Shown: positions 20,441-29,023, counted from the stretch's first letter. The stretch is 64,000 bases of DNA from DATBGZ01 sp963803115 (GCA_963803115.1 CAWDLN010000006.1:1-64000); one strand, 5' to 3'. The notes: generated by a model not told the origin, from the sequence alone. Made by a program: numbers and translations.

Positions 20441-20457
20441 CTCCGCCCCCCCGAAAG

Positions 20458-20490
20458 GAGCGTGGCGCCCGGGGGTCGGGCGCCACGCTC
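20458..20490 (+). terminator. Strong hairpin terminator
   Basis: Perfect 14-bp stem GAGCGTGGCGCCCG/CGGGCGCCACGCTC with loop GGGGT, 17 bases after the DUF4190-like stop. It isolates the tRNA-Lys gene that follows. Confidence 0.8.
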
Positions 20491-20556
20491 TCGTCTCGGC
20501 TGGATAGAACGCGCGCGCCTGCAACGGGCCCGTCGGGTAGCGTTGGCTCTCGAGTC

Positions 20557-20628
20557 GGGGTGCTAGCTCAATGGCAGAGCTGCGGACTTTTAATCCGTAG
20601 GTTCAGGGTTCGAGTCCCTGGCGCCCCA
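20557..20628 (+). tRNA. tRNA-Lys (TTT)
   Basis: Acceptor GGGGTGC/GCGCCCC (one G-U), anticodon loop CTTTTAA, T arm GGGTTCGAGTCCC, discriminator A with CCA encoded at 20,629-20,631. Its 3' part is the left copy of a 34-bp direct repeat. Confidence 0.95.
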
Positions 20629-20632
20629 CCAA
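20599..20632 (+). repeat. Putative attL: 34-bp repeat at the tRNA-Lys 3' end
   Basis: AGGTTCAGGG-TTCGAGTCCC-TGGCGCCCCA-CCAA runs from the variable loop through the T arm and CCA. An identical copy lies 1,322 bases downstream at 21,921-21,954. This is the classic footprint of tyrosine-integrase insertion into a tRNA gene. Confidence 0.85.
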
Positions 20633-21920
20633 TCCCCAGGTCAGAACCTTGATCAGAAGTCTGAAAAACGCTACAACAGTCCTGTAGGCATGCGCTCAGG
20701 ACTGGCAGCGCGGCCCGACGGCGATTCCGCACTCGTGATCGATCTTGACACTTGGGCGGGTCCCTTGGCCAAGTCCCGGGGTCGATCGGCCCTTTCTCGT
20801 CTCCTCCAACAGTCCGACGGTTGGGTTAAGGATGGCGGGCCATCGACGCTCGGAGGAGGCCAACATGTCGACCACAATCGGACGGGCACCAGTGCTGTCG
20901 CAACCTGACGTCCCGACCGAGGGATGGCCAGGGGTGCTGCGGAGGGTGCTGCTCGCCGCCGGGATCGGCGCTTCCGTGTTCTACGCCGTCGCCCTCGTGC
21001 TGGGACCTATGCGGTGGGAGGGGTACAGCTCCACAAACCAAACAATCAGCGAGCTCTTCGCCATCGACGCTCCCTCTCGACCGCTCGTCGTTTCGCTCCT
21101 GTTCGTCAGCGGTGCACTCGCACTCGCCTTCGGGCTCGGAGTTTTGTGGTTAGCCGGTCGGAACCGCGCTTTGCGAGTCACCGGCTGGGCGCTGGTCATA
21201 GTCGGAGTCGTCGATCAGGCCGGCCCATTCTTTCCAATGCACATGCGTGAGGTACTCGCCCAGGGCGGTGGCACGTTCAGCGACACAATGCACATTGCCC
21301 TCACCATCGTGATCTCAATGCTTTCCCTACTGGCCATGGCCTTCGGCGCCGTAGCGTTCGGGAAGCGGTTCCGCGTCTACTCCGTCGCTACGATCCTCAC
21401 GCTCGTCGCGTTCGGCGCAACGGCGACGATGCAGGCTGGCGCCCTCGCCACGAACGAACCCACGCCCTGGCAGGGAGTGTATGAGCGCATCAACGTCGCG
21501 GCGTACCTGCTGTGGATGGTAGTGCTTGCCATCATCCTCTTGCGCGCGCGAACGATTGCGTCGATCGGGGCGATGCACCACACCCCGGGAGCTCGCGTTT
21601 CACGCTGACGTCGAATCCAAAACCGCCGCACTGCGTGCACCCAACGTCTGGTTTGACATTGACAGCGCCATCGTCGGACTCACCAGCATCAGGGACGTCG
21701 AGTCGCCGACACTGATTGGCTCGTCCATGGCAGCGCCCCGTGCGCCGACCCTCGAGACGACCGAGAACCGCGCGGCGGACATGTACGCCCCGGCCGTGAA
21801 CGACCCGGAGGTACGGCAGGCAGAAACAGCAACGGCCCCAGCGATCGGGCCGACTTCGAGTCATGACAGCCCAGCTGACCTCGGGCGAAGCCTCTGCGAT
21901 CTCGTCTGCAGCTACTTCGC
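20633..21920 (+). mobile_element. 1.3-kb segment bounded by tRNA-Lys att repeats
   Basis: Interval between the two 34-bp repeats. It contains one convincing gene (DUF998-like membrane protein) and about 310 bases with none (21,609-21,920). No integrase, excisionase or replication gene is visible, so it is either a passenger mini-island mobilised in trans or the residue of a larger element that lost its core. Confidence 0.55.
20865..21608 (+). CDS. DUF998-like integral membrane protein
   Basis: 247 residues with about six transmembrane segments, for example VLLAAGIGASVFYAVALVLG, LVVSLLFVSGALALAFGLGV, WALVIVGVVDQAGPFF, IALTIVISMLSLLAMAFGAV and INVAAYLLWMVVLAIILL. After helix 1 comes YSSTNQTISELFAIDAPSRP, typical of DUF998 proteins. 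ATG 20865 has an ideal GGAGGAGG site 5 bases upstream; the frame open from 20,745 lacks one. Function unknown. It is the only real gene inside the att-bounded segment. Confidence 0.75.
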   Translation: MSTTIGRAPVLSQPDVPTEGWPGVLRRVLLAAGIGASVFYAVALVLGPMRWEGYSSTNQTISELFAIDAPSRPLVVSLLFVSGALALAFGLGVLWLAGRNRALRVTGWALVIVGVVDQAGPFFPMHMREVLAQGGGTFSDTMHIALTIVISMLSLLAMAFGAVAFGKRFRVYSVATILTLVAFGATATMQAGALATNEPTPWQGVYERINVAAYLLWMVVLAIILLRARTIASIGAMHHTPGARVSR

Positions 21921-21954
21921 AGGTTCAGGGTTCGAGTCCCTGGCGCCCCACCAA
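21921..21954 (+). repeat. Putative attR: second copy of the tRNA-Lys 3' repeat
   Basis: Identical to 20,599-20,632 over 34 bases; flanking bases differ on both sides. The rest of the tRNA is absent, so it is not a second tRNA gene. A 15-base palindrome (CGAAGTG-T-CACTTCG, 21,961-21,975) lies 6 bases to the right. Confidence 0.85.
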
Positions 21955-22704
21955 CATCAACGAAGTGTCACTTCGCAAGCGAGTCTGATTCCGACCACGC
22001 GGGCACGCCGGCGGGCGATACACCGCACGAAGGTACGGCATCGACGCCCGCCGGGCCGCCAGATGAAAGACGGTCACAACCGCGTGACCTCTGCTGGTCC
22101 CATATCGGTGACATCAGTACGTCGATGGAGCCCCCCTTCCTTCCTGGCGCACGGGCTCGCGCCGGTCTGACGACTCGTGTGCAGATGGCCGCCACGACCG
22201 GCTGTCAGGACTTATGAGGTGCGCTCACACCTCCCGCAGTTGAGGGTGAACCCGGATGGCCTGACGATGCGGACGACCACCTGCGACCTCCGGGTAAGGC
22301 GGGACCCTACTCTTCGCCGGCCGACGACAGCATACGATTGCGCTCATTCGTTTTCCTTTTGAGATGTTCGGCCGCCTGGAGTGTCCGGGTAGGCCGAAAT
22401 GTCCGCGGTCGAGGCTCGGCCCGCTGGCATTGCAGAGCTGTCCTATGTAGACGGCACGGAAGCGTCCTTAGTGGATCCCGTCGTGGCGAGTGAGGCGTTG
22501 ACGGGTCTCCGGAATTCGTTTAGCCTCTGAACCAATAGCGGCGGACGACCGCGAACGGCACTGGCGTTGGCCTTGTGCCCCATTGATGCATGCCCATCGC
22601 CGCGTCCGCCGATCGCCCCAGGATCGGTCTTCGTGGCGCTCGTAAACCCCATCCCGTAGCTGCTGTCTGCCCGTCGGCGGTCGTGCCGACGAAGGAGGCC
22701 CCTG
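21955..22704. other. 750-bp region without a recognised gene
   Basis: Between the right att copy and the ABC importer operon. Frames on both strands are short or lack starts and family motifs. It should contain the operon promoter and any operator; an AT-richer patch at about 22,330-22,365 stands out. A GAAGGAGG ribosome site for the next gene ends the region. Confidence 0.5.
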
Positions 22705-23832
22705 ATGCGCAAGCTCCATCCCAAGGTCGAAGAAGCCGTCGAGAGACTCGACCTCAACCCGATGACCCGCCGCCGGTTGCTGCAGGGCACTGGTCTGGTT
22801 AGCGCGTCACTCGCCGCGTCGGCCCTGTTGGCCGGCTGCAGTGACGACGCGGCTACTGCCGCCGGCGCAGTAGGAAACTTCCCGAAGACGCCGTCGTGGA
22901 AGTTCGTCTTCGTGTGCCACGTGACGACCAACCCGTTCTTCACGCCTACTCAGTACGGCGCCGAGGACGCGGCCAAGCTGCTCGGCGTCCAGTATCAGTG
23001 GACCGGCTCGGTCAACTCCGTGGTCTCCGAGATGGTGGACGCGACCAATACGGCGATCAGCGCCAAGGCCGATGGACTCGCCATCGCGGTGGTCGACAAG
23101 GGGGCATTCCGCAATCCGGTCGACCGGGCACTCGATGCCGGCATCCCGGTGGTCTCGTTCAATGCCGATGGCGCGCGCGACGACACCGGCACGAACCGGC
23201 TGGCCTATATCGGCCAGGGCCTGTACGACTCCGGGTACGCGCTCGGCCGCCGCGCTTTGGCCAAGATCAGCTCCGGTGACGTGGCCGCGTTCATCGCGAC
23301 CCCGGGCCAACTGAACATCCAGCCCCGGATCGACGGCGCCCAGCAGGCGTTCAAGGACTCCGGAAAGCCGGTCACGTTCACGCCGGTCGCGACCAACGCC
23401 GACATTACCCAGGGACTGTCCATTATCGACGCCTACGTCCAGGGCCACCAGAACGTCGCCGGGCTGCTGGCCGTTGACGCCGGCTCGACCCAGAGCGTTG
23501 GCCAGACCGTCGCCAAGTACAAGCTGCGGGACAAGGGTCTCAAGGTGGCGGGCGGCTTCGACCTCATCCCGGAGACGCTCAACGCGATCAAGAACGGCGA
23601 CCTCGACTACACGATCGACCAGCAGCCGTACCTGCAGGGCTTCCTGCCCGTACTGGCGCTGTATATGTACAAGCTGACCGGCGGACTGATCTTCCCGACT
23701 GAAACGAACACTGGTCTACTGTTCGTGACCAAGGACAATGTCGGGCCGTACCAGAGCACGAAGTCGCGGTACGAAGGCTCGGACACGGCAGTGAAGTTGG
23801 TCGACCGCTCCGGCGCCATCGCCCACGCCTGA
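22705..23832 (+). CDS. Sugar-type ABC importer, substrate-binding lipoprotein
   Basis: 375 residues. Twin-arginine leader MTRRRLLQGTGLVSASLAAS running into the lipobox LLAGC, so export is probably by Tat with lipid anchoring. The body is a type I periplasmic-binding fold of the ribose/galactose-binding class: KFVFVCHVTTNPFFTPTQYG, the ADGLAIAVVDKGAF segment and the second-lobe AGLLAVDAGSTQSVG. ATG 22705 follows GAAGGAGG. First gene of a permease-ATPase-oxidoreductase operon; the coupled Gfo/Idh enzyme points to a polyol, inositol-like or sugar substrate, but the exact ligand cannot be named. Confidence 0.9.
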   Translation: MRKLHPKVEEAVERLDLNPMTRRRLLQGTGLVSASLAASALLAGCSDDAATAAGAVGNFPKTPSWKFVFVCHVTTNPFFTPTQYGAEDAAKLLGVQYQWTGSVNSVVSEMVDATNTAISAKADGLAIAVVDKGAFRNPVDRALDAGIPVVSFNADGARDDTGTNRLAYIGQGLYDSGYALGRRALAKISSGDVAAFIATPGQLNIQPRIDGAQQAFKDSGKPVTFTPVATNADITQGLSIIDAYVQGHQNVAGLLAVDAGSTQSVGQTVAKYKLRDKGLKVAGGFDLIPETLNAIKNGDLDYTIDQQPYLQGFLPVLALYMYKLTGGLIFPTETNTGLLFVTKDNVGPYQSTKSRYEGSDTAVKLVDRSGAIAHA

Positions 23833-23918
23833 CGCCGGTCGACCAAGGACGCGCCGGCCGCGCCTGCCCGCGAAGGGACTCCGATCCGGGCGCGGCCGGT
23901 GCCCAGAAGGGAACACCG

Positions 23919-24941
23919 ATGAGCGACGCCGTCGCGGTTAGCGACGCTCCGCCGCGAAGCGCGGCCACCGTCGCCCGACGGATCTGGGACGCCTTCCTCC
24001 GCCGTCGGGAAGCAAGCGTCCTCGTCGTGGCCATCGGCCTGGTGGTGTATTTCCAGGCCTCGACGCCGATCTTCCTGACCCCCGACAACCTTCGCAACAT
24101 CGCTCAAGCGACTGCCCCGACCGCCATCGTCGCGGTCGGGATCGTGTTCCTGCTCGTCAGCGGTGAGATCGACATTCGGTTGGCATGGTGGCCGCGCTTG
24201 CGCCGTATCCTGATGCACTACGCCATCGACTTCTACCACGTGCCGGCGATCCCGGCGATCGTGCTGTCGCTCGCGATCGCGGCCGGAATCGGTCTGGTGA
24301 ACGGCCTCATCACGACCCGGCTCAAGGTGCCGTCGTTCGTCACGACATTGGGCATGTTCTATCTGCTGTACGGCGTGCTGCTCACGACGTCGAAGGCCTA
24401 CCCGGTCGCGGTGCCCGAACCGGTGCAGGGCGACCTGCAAACCTGGCTCGGAGCCGGTGACTGGGCCTCGCTCACGTGGTGCCTCATCATCGTCGCGATC
24501 TTCCACATTGTGCTGACTCGGACCCGGTGGGGTTGCACACGATCTCGGTGGGCGGCAACTTGTTGGGAGCCACCGAGGCTGGCATCCGAGTCGAACCGCG
24601 TGAAGGTCGGCAATTTCATGCTTGTGAGCGTCCTGGGTGCCTTCGCTGGGATCATGGAGGCGCTGCGAATCAACTCCATCGACCCCAACATCGGCGGCGG
24701 TACGCGGATCACCTTCTCCGCCATCGCCGCCGCGGTCATCGGCGGCACCGCGCTGGCGGGTGGCTCCGGCACGGTCATCGGCGCATTGATTGGCATGTTC
24801 GTCCTCGCCGTACTGCAGAACGGGTTCAACCTCATTGGGATCAGCGCCAATCCGTTCTTCCTGATTCAGGGTGCGGCGATCCTGATTTCGATGATCGCCA
24901 ACCAGTACCTGTCCCGGTTGCGCCGCGCGGGAGGAAGTTGA
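23919..24941 (+). CDS. Sugar-type ABC importer permease (RbsC family), two out-of-frame patches
   Basis: 340 residues with RbsC-type helices and NNLxNI-like start (TPDNLRNIAQATAPTAIVAV). Two stretches read as nonsense in the main frame but as perfect family sequence one frame over. Around 24,180-24,222 the normal GEID-x-x-x-GMVAALAPYLMHY is recovered by a one-base shift and shift back. Around 24,528-24,598 LHTISVGGNLLGATEAGIRV, the EAA-like loop, is likewise displaced. Each patch is bounded by a missing and a compensating extra base. Outside them conservation is good (FMLVSVLGAFAGIMEALRIN, GGTALAGGSGTVIGALIG). Likely functional in the organism, with sequence errors here. Confidence 0.85.
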   Translation: MSDAVAVSDAPPRSAATVARRIWDAFLRRREASVLVVAIGLVVYFQASTPIFLTPDNLRNIAQATAPTAIVAVGIVFLLVSGEIDIRLAWWPRLRRILMHYAIDFYHVPAIPAIVLSLAIAAGIGLVNGLITTRLKVPSFVTTLGMFYLLYGVLLTTSKAYPVAVPEPVQGDLQTWLGAGDWASLTWCLIIVAIFHIVLTRTRWGCTRSRWAATCWEPPRLASESNRVKVGNFMLVSVLGAFAGIMEALRINSIDPNIGGGTRITFSAIAAAVIGGTALAGGSGTVIGALIGMFVLAVLQNGFNLIGISANPFFLIQGAAILISMIANQYLSRLRRAGGS

Positions 24942-24947
24942 GAAGAC

Positions 24948-25712
24948 ATGACCGAGGCTCTGCGGGTCGAGGGCGTGGCCAAACGGTTCGGCGCGCTCAC
25001 GGCGCTGCGCGACGTGAACCTGCGGGTGGACCGTGGCGAAGTACTCGGTTTGCTTGGCGACAACGGCGCCGGCAAGTCCACGCTTATCAAGGTGATCTGC
25101 GGCTTCCACCAGCCCGATGCCGGGCGCTTGTACGTGTACGGCGAAGAGGTAGCGCTGCGCAGCGTCGACCACGCGCGATCGCTCGGTATCGACACGGTGT
25201 ACCAGGATCTGGCGCTGGTGAACGAACTCAGCGTGTATCACAACATGTTCCTCAACCGCGAGCACCGGGTCGGCCCGCTGCTCAACAATCGGGTGATGCG
25301 CCGCCTGGCCGCGCAGCATCTGGCGGCCATGGGCGTTGACCTTCCCGACGTCACGGTCGAGGCGGCAAAGCTGTCCGGCGGTCAGCGGCAGGCGATCGCG
25401 GTCGCCCGCTCGGTCTACTCGGATGCGCGCATCCTGCTGCTCGACGAGCCGCTCGCCGCGATGGGAGCCAAGGAGGGTCGGCTGATCCTCGACCTCATCG
25501 CCGACCTGAAGGCGCGTGGTGACCTGGCAATCATCATCATCGCGCACAACTACGCCCAGGCCCTGGAAGTGTGCGACCGGATCAACATCCTCCAACATGG
25601 ACAGATCACGTTTGATAAACCGGCCGCCGAAACGTCGGTCGCCGAGTTGACCGATCTCGTCATCGCAGAGTACCGCGACCGTCGGGCCGGCCGCCTGCGA
25701 GAGAAGGCATGA
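24948..25712 (+). CDS. Sugar-type ABC importer ATPase (single domain)
   Basis: 254 residues with one nucleotide-binding domain: Walker A GDNGAGKST, Q-loop in VYQDLALVNE, signature LSGGQRQAIAVARS, Walker B ILLLDEPLAAMG and switch His in IIIIAHNYAQ. Most carbohydrate importers of this class (RbsA) carry two fused domains, so this belongs to the FrcA-like single-domain subgroup and should act as a homodimer. Starts 6 bases after the permease stop and overlaps the next gene by 4 bases. Confidence 0.92.
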   Translation: MTEALRVEGVAKRFGALTALRDVNLRVDRGEVLGLLGDNGAGKSTLIKVICGFHQPDAGRLYVYGEEVALRSVDHARSLGIDTVYQDLALVNELSVYHNMFLNREHRVGPLLNNRVMRRLAAQHLAAMGVDLPDVTVEAAKLSGGQRQAIAVARSVYSDARILLLDEPLAAMGAKEGRLILDLIADLKARGDLAIIIIAHNYAQALEVCDRINILQHGQITFDKPAAETSVAELTDLVIAEYRDRRAGRLREKA

Positions 25713-26689
25713 TGGCGACGGAGCCGATCCGGTGGGGCATCCTCGCGACCGGCGGCATCGCGTCCCTGTTCGTCGAGGACCTCCTTCTGCTCCCTGACGC
25801 CGAGGTCGCGGCGGTCGGCTCGCGTCGATTGGAGTCGGCCCAGGCATTCGCGGCACGGTACGGCATCCCGCGCACGTATGGCAGTTGGGCCGAACTCGCG
25901 GGCGATCCGGACGTCGATGTCGTCTACGTCGCGACGCCCCACTCCGCCCATCACGAGGCGTCGCGCTTGTGCCTCGAGGCCGGCAAGGCGGTGCTCTGCG
26001 AAAAGCCGCTCACGCTCGACTTGGCCACCGCCCGGGACCTGGTCGACACGGCGCGCAAGCGTGGCGTGTTCCTCATGGAAGCCATGTGGATGCTGACCAA
26101 CCCGGCGATGCGCCAGATCCTGGGTCTTGTGGCCGACGGCGCGATCGGCGAGGTGACCCACGTCGCCGCGGACTTCGGCGTCGCCGGACCATTCCCGGTT
26201 GGTCACCGCATGCGCGCGCCCGAACTCGGTGGTGGGGCGCTGCTCGACCTGGGCGTCTATCCGGTAGCGTTCGCCCACGCGTTTCTGGGGCCGCCGGCAA
26301 CGATTGCGGCGTGGGCCTCGCTGCATCCGGAGGGTACGGACGAGAACACCGGCCTCGTACTCGGATACGCCAACGGAGCGGTCGCGACGTTGCAGGCCGG
26401 GATGGCGGGCGAGACCGGCCAGCGCGCGGTCATTACCGGCCGCACCGGCCGTATCGAGATCGACCGGCAGTTCTGGCGTCCACAAGGTTTCACGCTCGTG
26501 CGAGCCGACGACACGACCGAGCACGTCGAGGTGACGCTGCGCGGCAACGGAATGGGCTATGAGGCGGAGGAGGTCATGCGCTGCCTGCGCGAAGGTCGTA
26601 CCGAAAGCGATCTCATTCCGCTCGACACGACGCTCGCCGTCATGACCACATTGGACACCGCGCTCCAACAGGTCGGCGTCCGGTACTGA
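25709..26689 (+). CDS. Gfo/Idh/MocA-family NAD(P)-dependent oxidoreductase
   Basis: 326 residues. N-terminal Rossmann fold (IRWGILATGGIASLFVEDLL, then VGSRRLESAQAFAARYGI), the family motif CEKPLTLD whose Lys is catalytic, and a C-terminal substrate domain with GGGALLDLGVYPVAFAHAFL. Probably oxidises the imported sugar or polyol at a ring or chain hydroxyl. Its ATGA overlap with the ATPase gene ties it to the importer operon. Specificity is not predictable from sequence alone. Confidence 0.9.
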   Translation: MMATEPIRWGILATGGIASLFVEDLLLLPDAEVAAVGSRRLESAQAFAARYGIPRTYGSWAELAGDPDVDVVYVATPHSAHHEASRLCLEAGKAVLCEKPLTLDLATARDLVDTARKRGVFLMEAMWMLTNPAMRQILGLVADGAIGEVTHVAADFGVAGPFPVGHRMRAPELGGGALLDLGVYPVAFAHAFLGPPATIAAWASLHPEGTDENTGLVLGYANGAVATLQAGMAGETGQRAVITGRTGRIEIDRQFWRPQGFTLVRADDTTEHVEVTLRGNGMGYEAEEVMRCLREGRTESDLIPLDTTLAVMTTLDTALQQVGVRY

Positions 26690-26717
26690 CACCGTTGGAT
26701 GGTGTGCGCGGCCCGGT

Positions 26718-27167
26718 TCAGCTCTGCAGGCCGTCCCAGGACCATCGTGGGACGGTCAGGCCTTCCGGGACGTCGTCGGCAGACTCGTGGTAGCGCGCCA
26801 TTGTCGTTGTCGTGGCCCAAGCGAAGTAGTCGTGCAACACGTGCCAGAGCGGCTCGTCCGCGGTAAGCCCGACGTCGGCGAGCGCCTGGTCGAAGCATTC
26901 GATGGCACGGCGGTCCATCTCCTCGTGTAGTCCATTGCCGCTGTGGATTCGTACCACCGACGTCTCGTCTCCATAGGCGTCGGAGAAGGTCGTCGGCCCT
27001 CCGAGCGCCTCGGCCCAGTACGCGGCCAACCGCTCGGTGTGATGGGGACTGAACCCATGGCTGAACGCATGGCTCACAACCTCGTCGGCCATCACCCGGG
27101 AGTGCCACGCGTCGGCGAGGCGCAGCAGGCCGTCCTTTCCGCCCGTGGCTTCATACACAGTCTGCAT
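26718..27167 (-). CDS. Group II truncated haemoglobin-like protein
   Basis: 149 residues with the 2-on-2 globin layout: MQTVYEATGGKDGLLRLADA helix A/B, then SHAFSHGFSPHHTERLAAYW with the distal/proximal His-bearing region and AEALGGP, and the C-terminal RWSWDGL with the helix-G Trp usual in group II. Likely binds O2 or NO or transfers electrons in the cytosol. Convergent with the ABC operon; single gene. Confidence 0.8.
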   Translation of the reverse strand: MQTVYEATGGKDGLLRLADAWHSRVMADEVVSHAFSHGFSPHHTERLAAYWAEALGGPTTFSDAYGDETSVVRIHSGNGLHEEMDRRAIECFDQALADVGLTADEPLWHVLHDYFAWATTTTMARYHESADDVPEGLTVPRWSWDGLQS

Positions 27168-27280
27168 GTCACAAGGATGTCATCCAGGGTCAAAGCCGTC
27201 CTTCTGTTCGTGTTTGCTGTCGGTACGTCGCCGGGTGCCCCCCGGGAGCGGTGCCCGGCAGGCGCGTCAATATTTGGGGC

Positions 27281-27831
27281 ATGGAGTTTTTCTGCTATCA
27301 CCGAGATCGGCACGGCTCTGTGGCGATGCGTGACGAGCTGCTGGAAGAGCATTGGTCCTACATGGACCGGTACGCGACGGAAATGATCGCTCGCGGCCCG
27401 ACCCTCGCCGATGACGGCGATACGCCCACCGGCAGCGTGCACATCCTCGACCTGCCCGACTCCGCCGCCGCCCGATCGTTCGCCTTCGACGAGCCGAACT
27501 ATCAGGCCGGTGTGTACCGGGACGTGTTGCTGCGCCGGTGGCGCAACACGCTGGGGCGCACCATGTGGGACTTCCCCGGTGGCCGGCCGGTGGCAATCGT
27601 TACCTGGTGCTCGGACTTGGCGCGGGACAAGCCGCCGACCTCGCGGTGCCGTCCAACCGAGACGAGCTGATCGCGTACGGGCCGCTGTTGTCCGACGACG
27701 GCGGCATGTGGCTGGGTACCGCGGCGCTGGTCCGGGCGTCGGACTCGGACAAGGCACGCGCCGTGCTGACCGAGGACCGGTACGCCAACTTCGAGGTGCA
27801 CAACTGGGCTTTTGATGGGCGTCCGGAATGA
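27281..27831 (+). pseudogene. YCII-domain protein, one frameshift
   Basis: ATG 27281 opens MEFFCYHRDRHGSVAMRDEL with the YCII-type EEHWSYMDRYATEMIARGPT motif. At about 27,587-27,592 the protein continues one frame over as GGNRYLVLGLGAGQAADLAV and a second YCII-like half (AYGPLLSDDGGMWLGTAALV, NFEVHNWAFDGRP) ending at 27831. Repaired length is about 183 residues with two related ferredoxin-like halves. The function of such proteins is unknown (some YCII proteins are dehalogenase- or lactonase-like). Single-base error or recent mutation. Confidence 0.7.
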
Positions 27832-27893
27832 CCTGAGGCTGGCTGTGGACTGGCCACGGGCGTCGAGAGACGTGGACGCGGCCACCGACGAAA

Positions 27894-28952
27894 CTAGATG
27901 GTCACCGTGTAGGCAGTCCCACCAGGCCGCCACAGCACCGCCGTACCGGTGTCGTGAGCGACAAAGGTGAGGATGTCGCGGTTCCAGATCACGGTGACGG
28001 CGCCAGCGCGCGTGATGCCAAAAGGTCGCATGAACTCGAAGCTATCCGCCTGCCGATCGAAGACGCCCACGGTCATTGCGGTGAAAGAGTTATTCACGCC
28101 GGTTATGGCCAGATACCGCCCGTCGATGCTGAAAGCCGCCTCGTACAGGAATCCGGCGTCAGTTGGCACTTGCCTTTGCTTGGTGACCCCGGTCTTCAGC
28201 TCGGTGAATGTCAACGATCCGTCGTAGTCCCCCGAAACGAGCACATCCGATGTGGCGGAGATGAACTGTTGGAACGTATAGGCGACCGCACGAGTCGCGG
28301 GATCCCAGAGCTCCCATGGGTCCTGATCGGCCGCGAGCACGACTCCAGCGGCGGTCTCGCAGACCAGGTGGCGACCGGGCGGCACCTGGAATGTCTTGTC
28401 TATTGCGTGGCCATCGAGTCCATAACGTTGGACCACGTCACCGTCCACACTGGATTCGACGACGAGAATCGACCTATTGTCGGCGCCGGGGACGATTCCC
28501 TGACCCGAAGCGACGTGGATGGCCGTCCCCCGGCTGACATCGACCAGGTAGGCCGCTGCTTTGATGTTCAGACCCTCGGGCGGCCACGCGATCACCAGAT
28601 ACCCTCGATCACTCAACACATTGATCACGTAGTTCCAGTCGGGAGTGCCCGGCAGTCCGGTGATTGGCTGGTTCTTACCGTCGGACGTGTCGAGGATTCG
28701 TGGTGGTCGACTGGGCAAGACAACGCGGCCGAAATTGGTGTCGTTAGGTAGGGCGACGCCGACGGGGCGGTCCGGAAGATTCGTCCTGTTGGCGGACGGC
28801 GCCGGCGCGGGCTCTGGTGTCGGCGGGCGCCGTTGCAGGTACCAGACGAGTCCGGCGACGAGCCCCACCGCAGCGACAACCGACACGATCCGGCGCGGCG
28901 ACCACGACGTTCGGGCCGGACTCTCGATCACGTCGAGGGGCGGCATGCGCAT
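27894..28952 (-). CDS. Membrane-anchored propeller-like protein of unknown function
   Basis: 352 residues: short basic cytoplasmic tail, one transmembrane helix (RIVSVVAAVGLVAGLVWYLQ, about 21-40), a Pro/Ala linker, then an extracytoplasmic domain with repeating strand patterns such as ILVVESSVDGDVVQRYGLDG, DVLVSGDYDGSLTFTELKTG and GRYLAITGVNN. These recall WD40/YVTN blades without a clear consensus. Single gene; upstream lies a 17-bp inverted repeat. No catalytic motif seen. Confidence 0.7.
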   Translation of the reverse strand: MRMPPLDVIESPARTSWSPRRIVSVVAAVGLVAGLVWYLQRRPPTPEPAPAPSANRTNLPDRPVGVALPNDTNFGRVVLPSRPPRILDTSDGKNQPITGLPGTPDWNYVINVLSDRGYLVIAWPPEGLNIKAAAYLVDVSRGTAIHVASGQGIVPGADNRSILVVESSVDGDVVQRYGLDGHAIDKTFQVPPGRHLVCETAAGVVLAADQDPWELWDPATRAVAYTFQQFISATSDVLVSGDYDGSLTFTELKTGVTKQRQVPTDAGFLYEAAFSIDGRYLAITGVNNSFTAMTVGVFDRQADSFEFMRPFGITRAGAVTVIWNRDILTFVAHDTGTAVLWRPGGTAYTVTI

Positions 28953-28975
28953 ACGGTACCGACCAACGCGAGGTT

Positions 28976-29023
28976 AGGAGGGGACCCTTCCTCTACAGAA
29001 AGCGATAGGAAGGGTCCCCTCCT
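28976..29023. repeat. 17-bp inverted repeat with 14-base loop (REP-like)
   Basis: Arms 28,976-28,992 and 29,007-29,023 (AGGAGGGGACCCTTCCT and its complement) flank CTACAGAAAGCGAT. The arms are themselves near-palindromic. It lies between the DrrB-like stop and the next start, so it could terminate transcription; GGAAGGG-rich repeats of this kind occur repeatedly in Micromonosporaceae spacers. Confidence 0.8.

Noticed and set aside
21901..21954. Second tRNA-Lys gene
   Set aside because: Only the last 34 bases match a tRNA; acceptor 5' half, D arm and anticodon arm are missing, so it is an attachment-site copy.
22443..22943. A 166-codon minus-strand frame before the ABC importer
   Set aside because: Overlaps the start of the binding-protein gene, lacks a ribosome site and has no recognisable motif.
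23607..25856. A 749-codon open frame antisense to the ABC importer operon
   Set aside because: High-GC shadow of three real genes: Arg/Asp/His-rich composition, no domain, no ribosome site, and fully covered by well-conserved sense genes.
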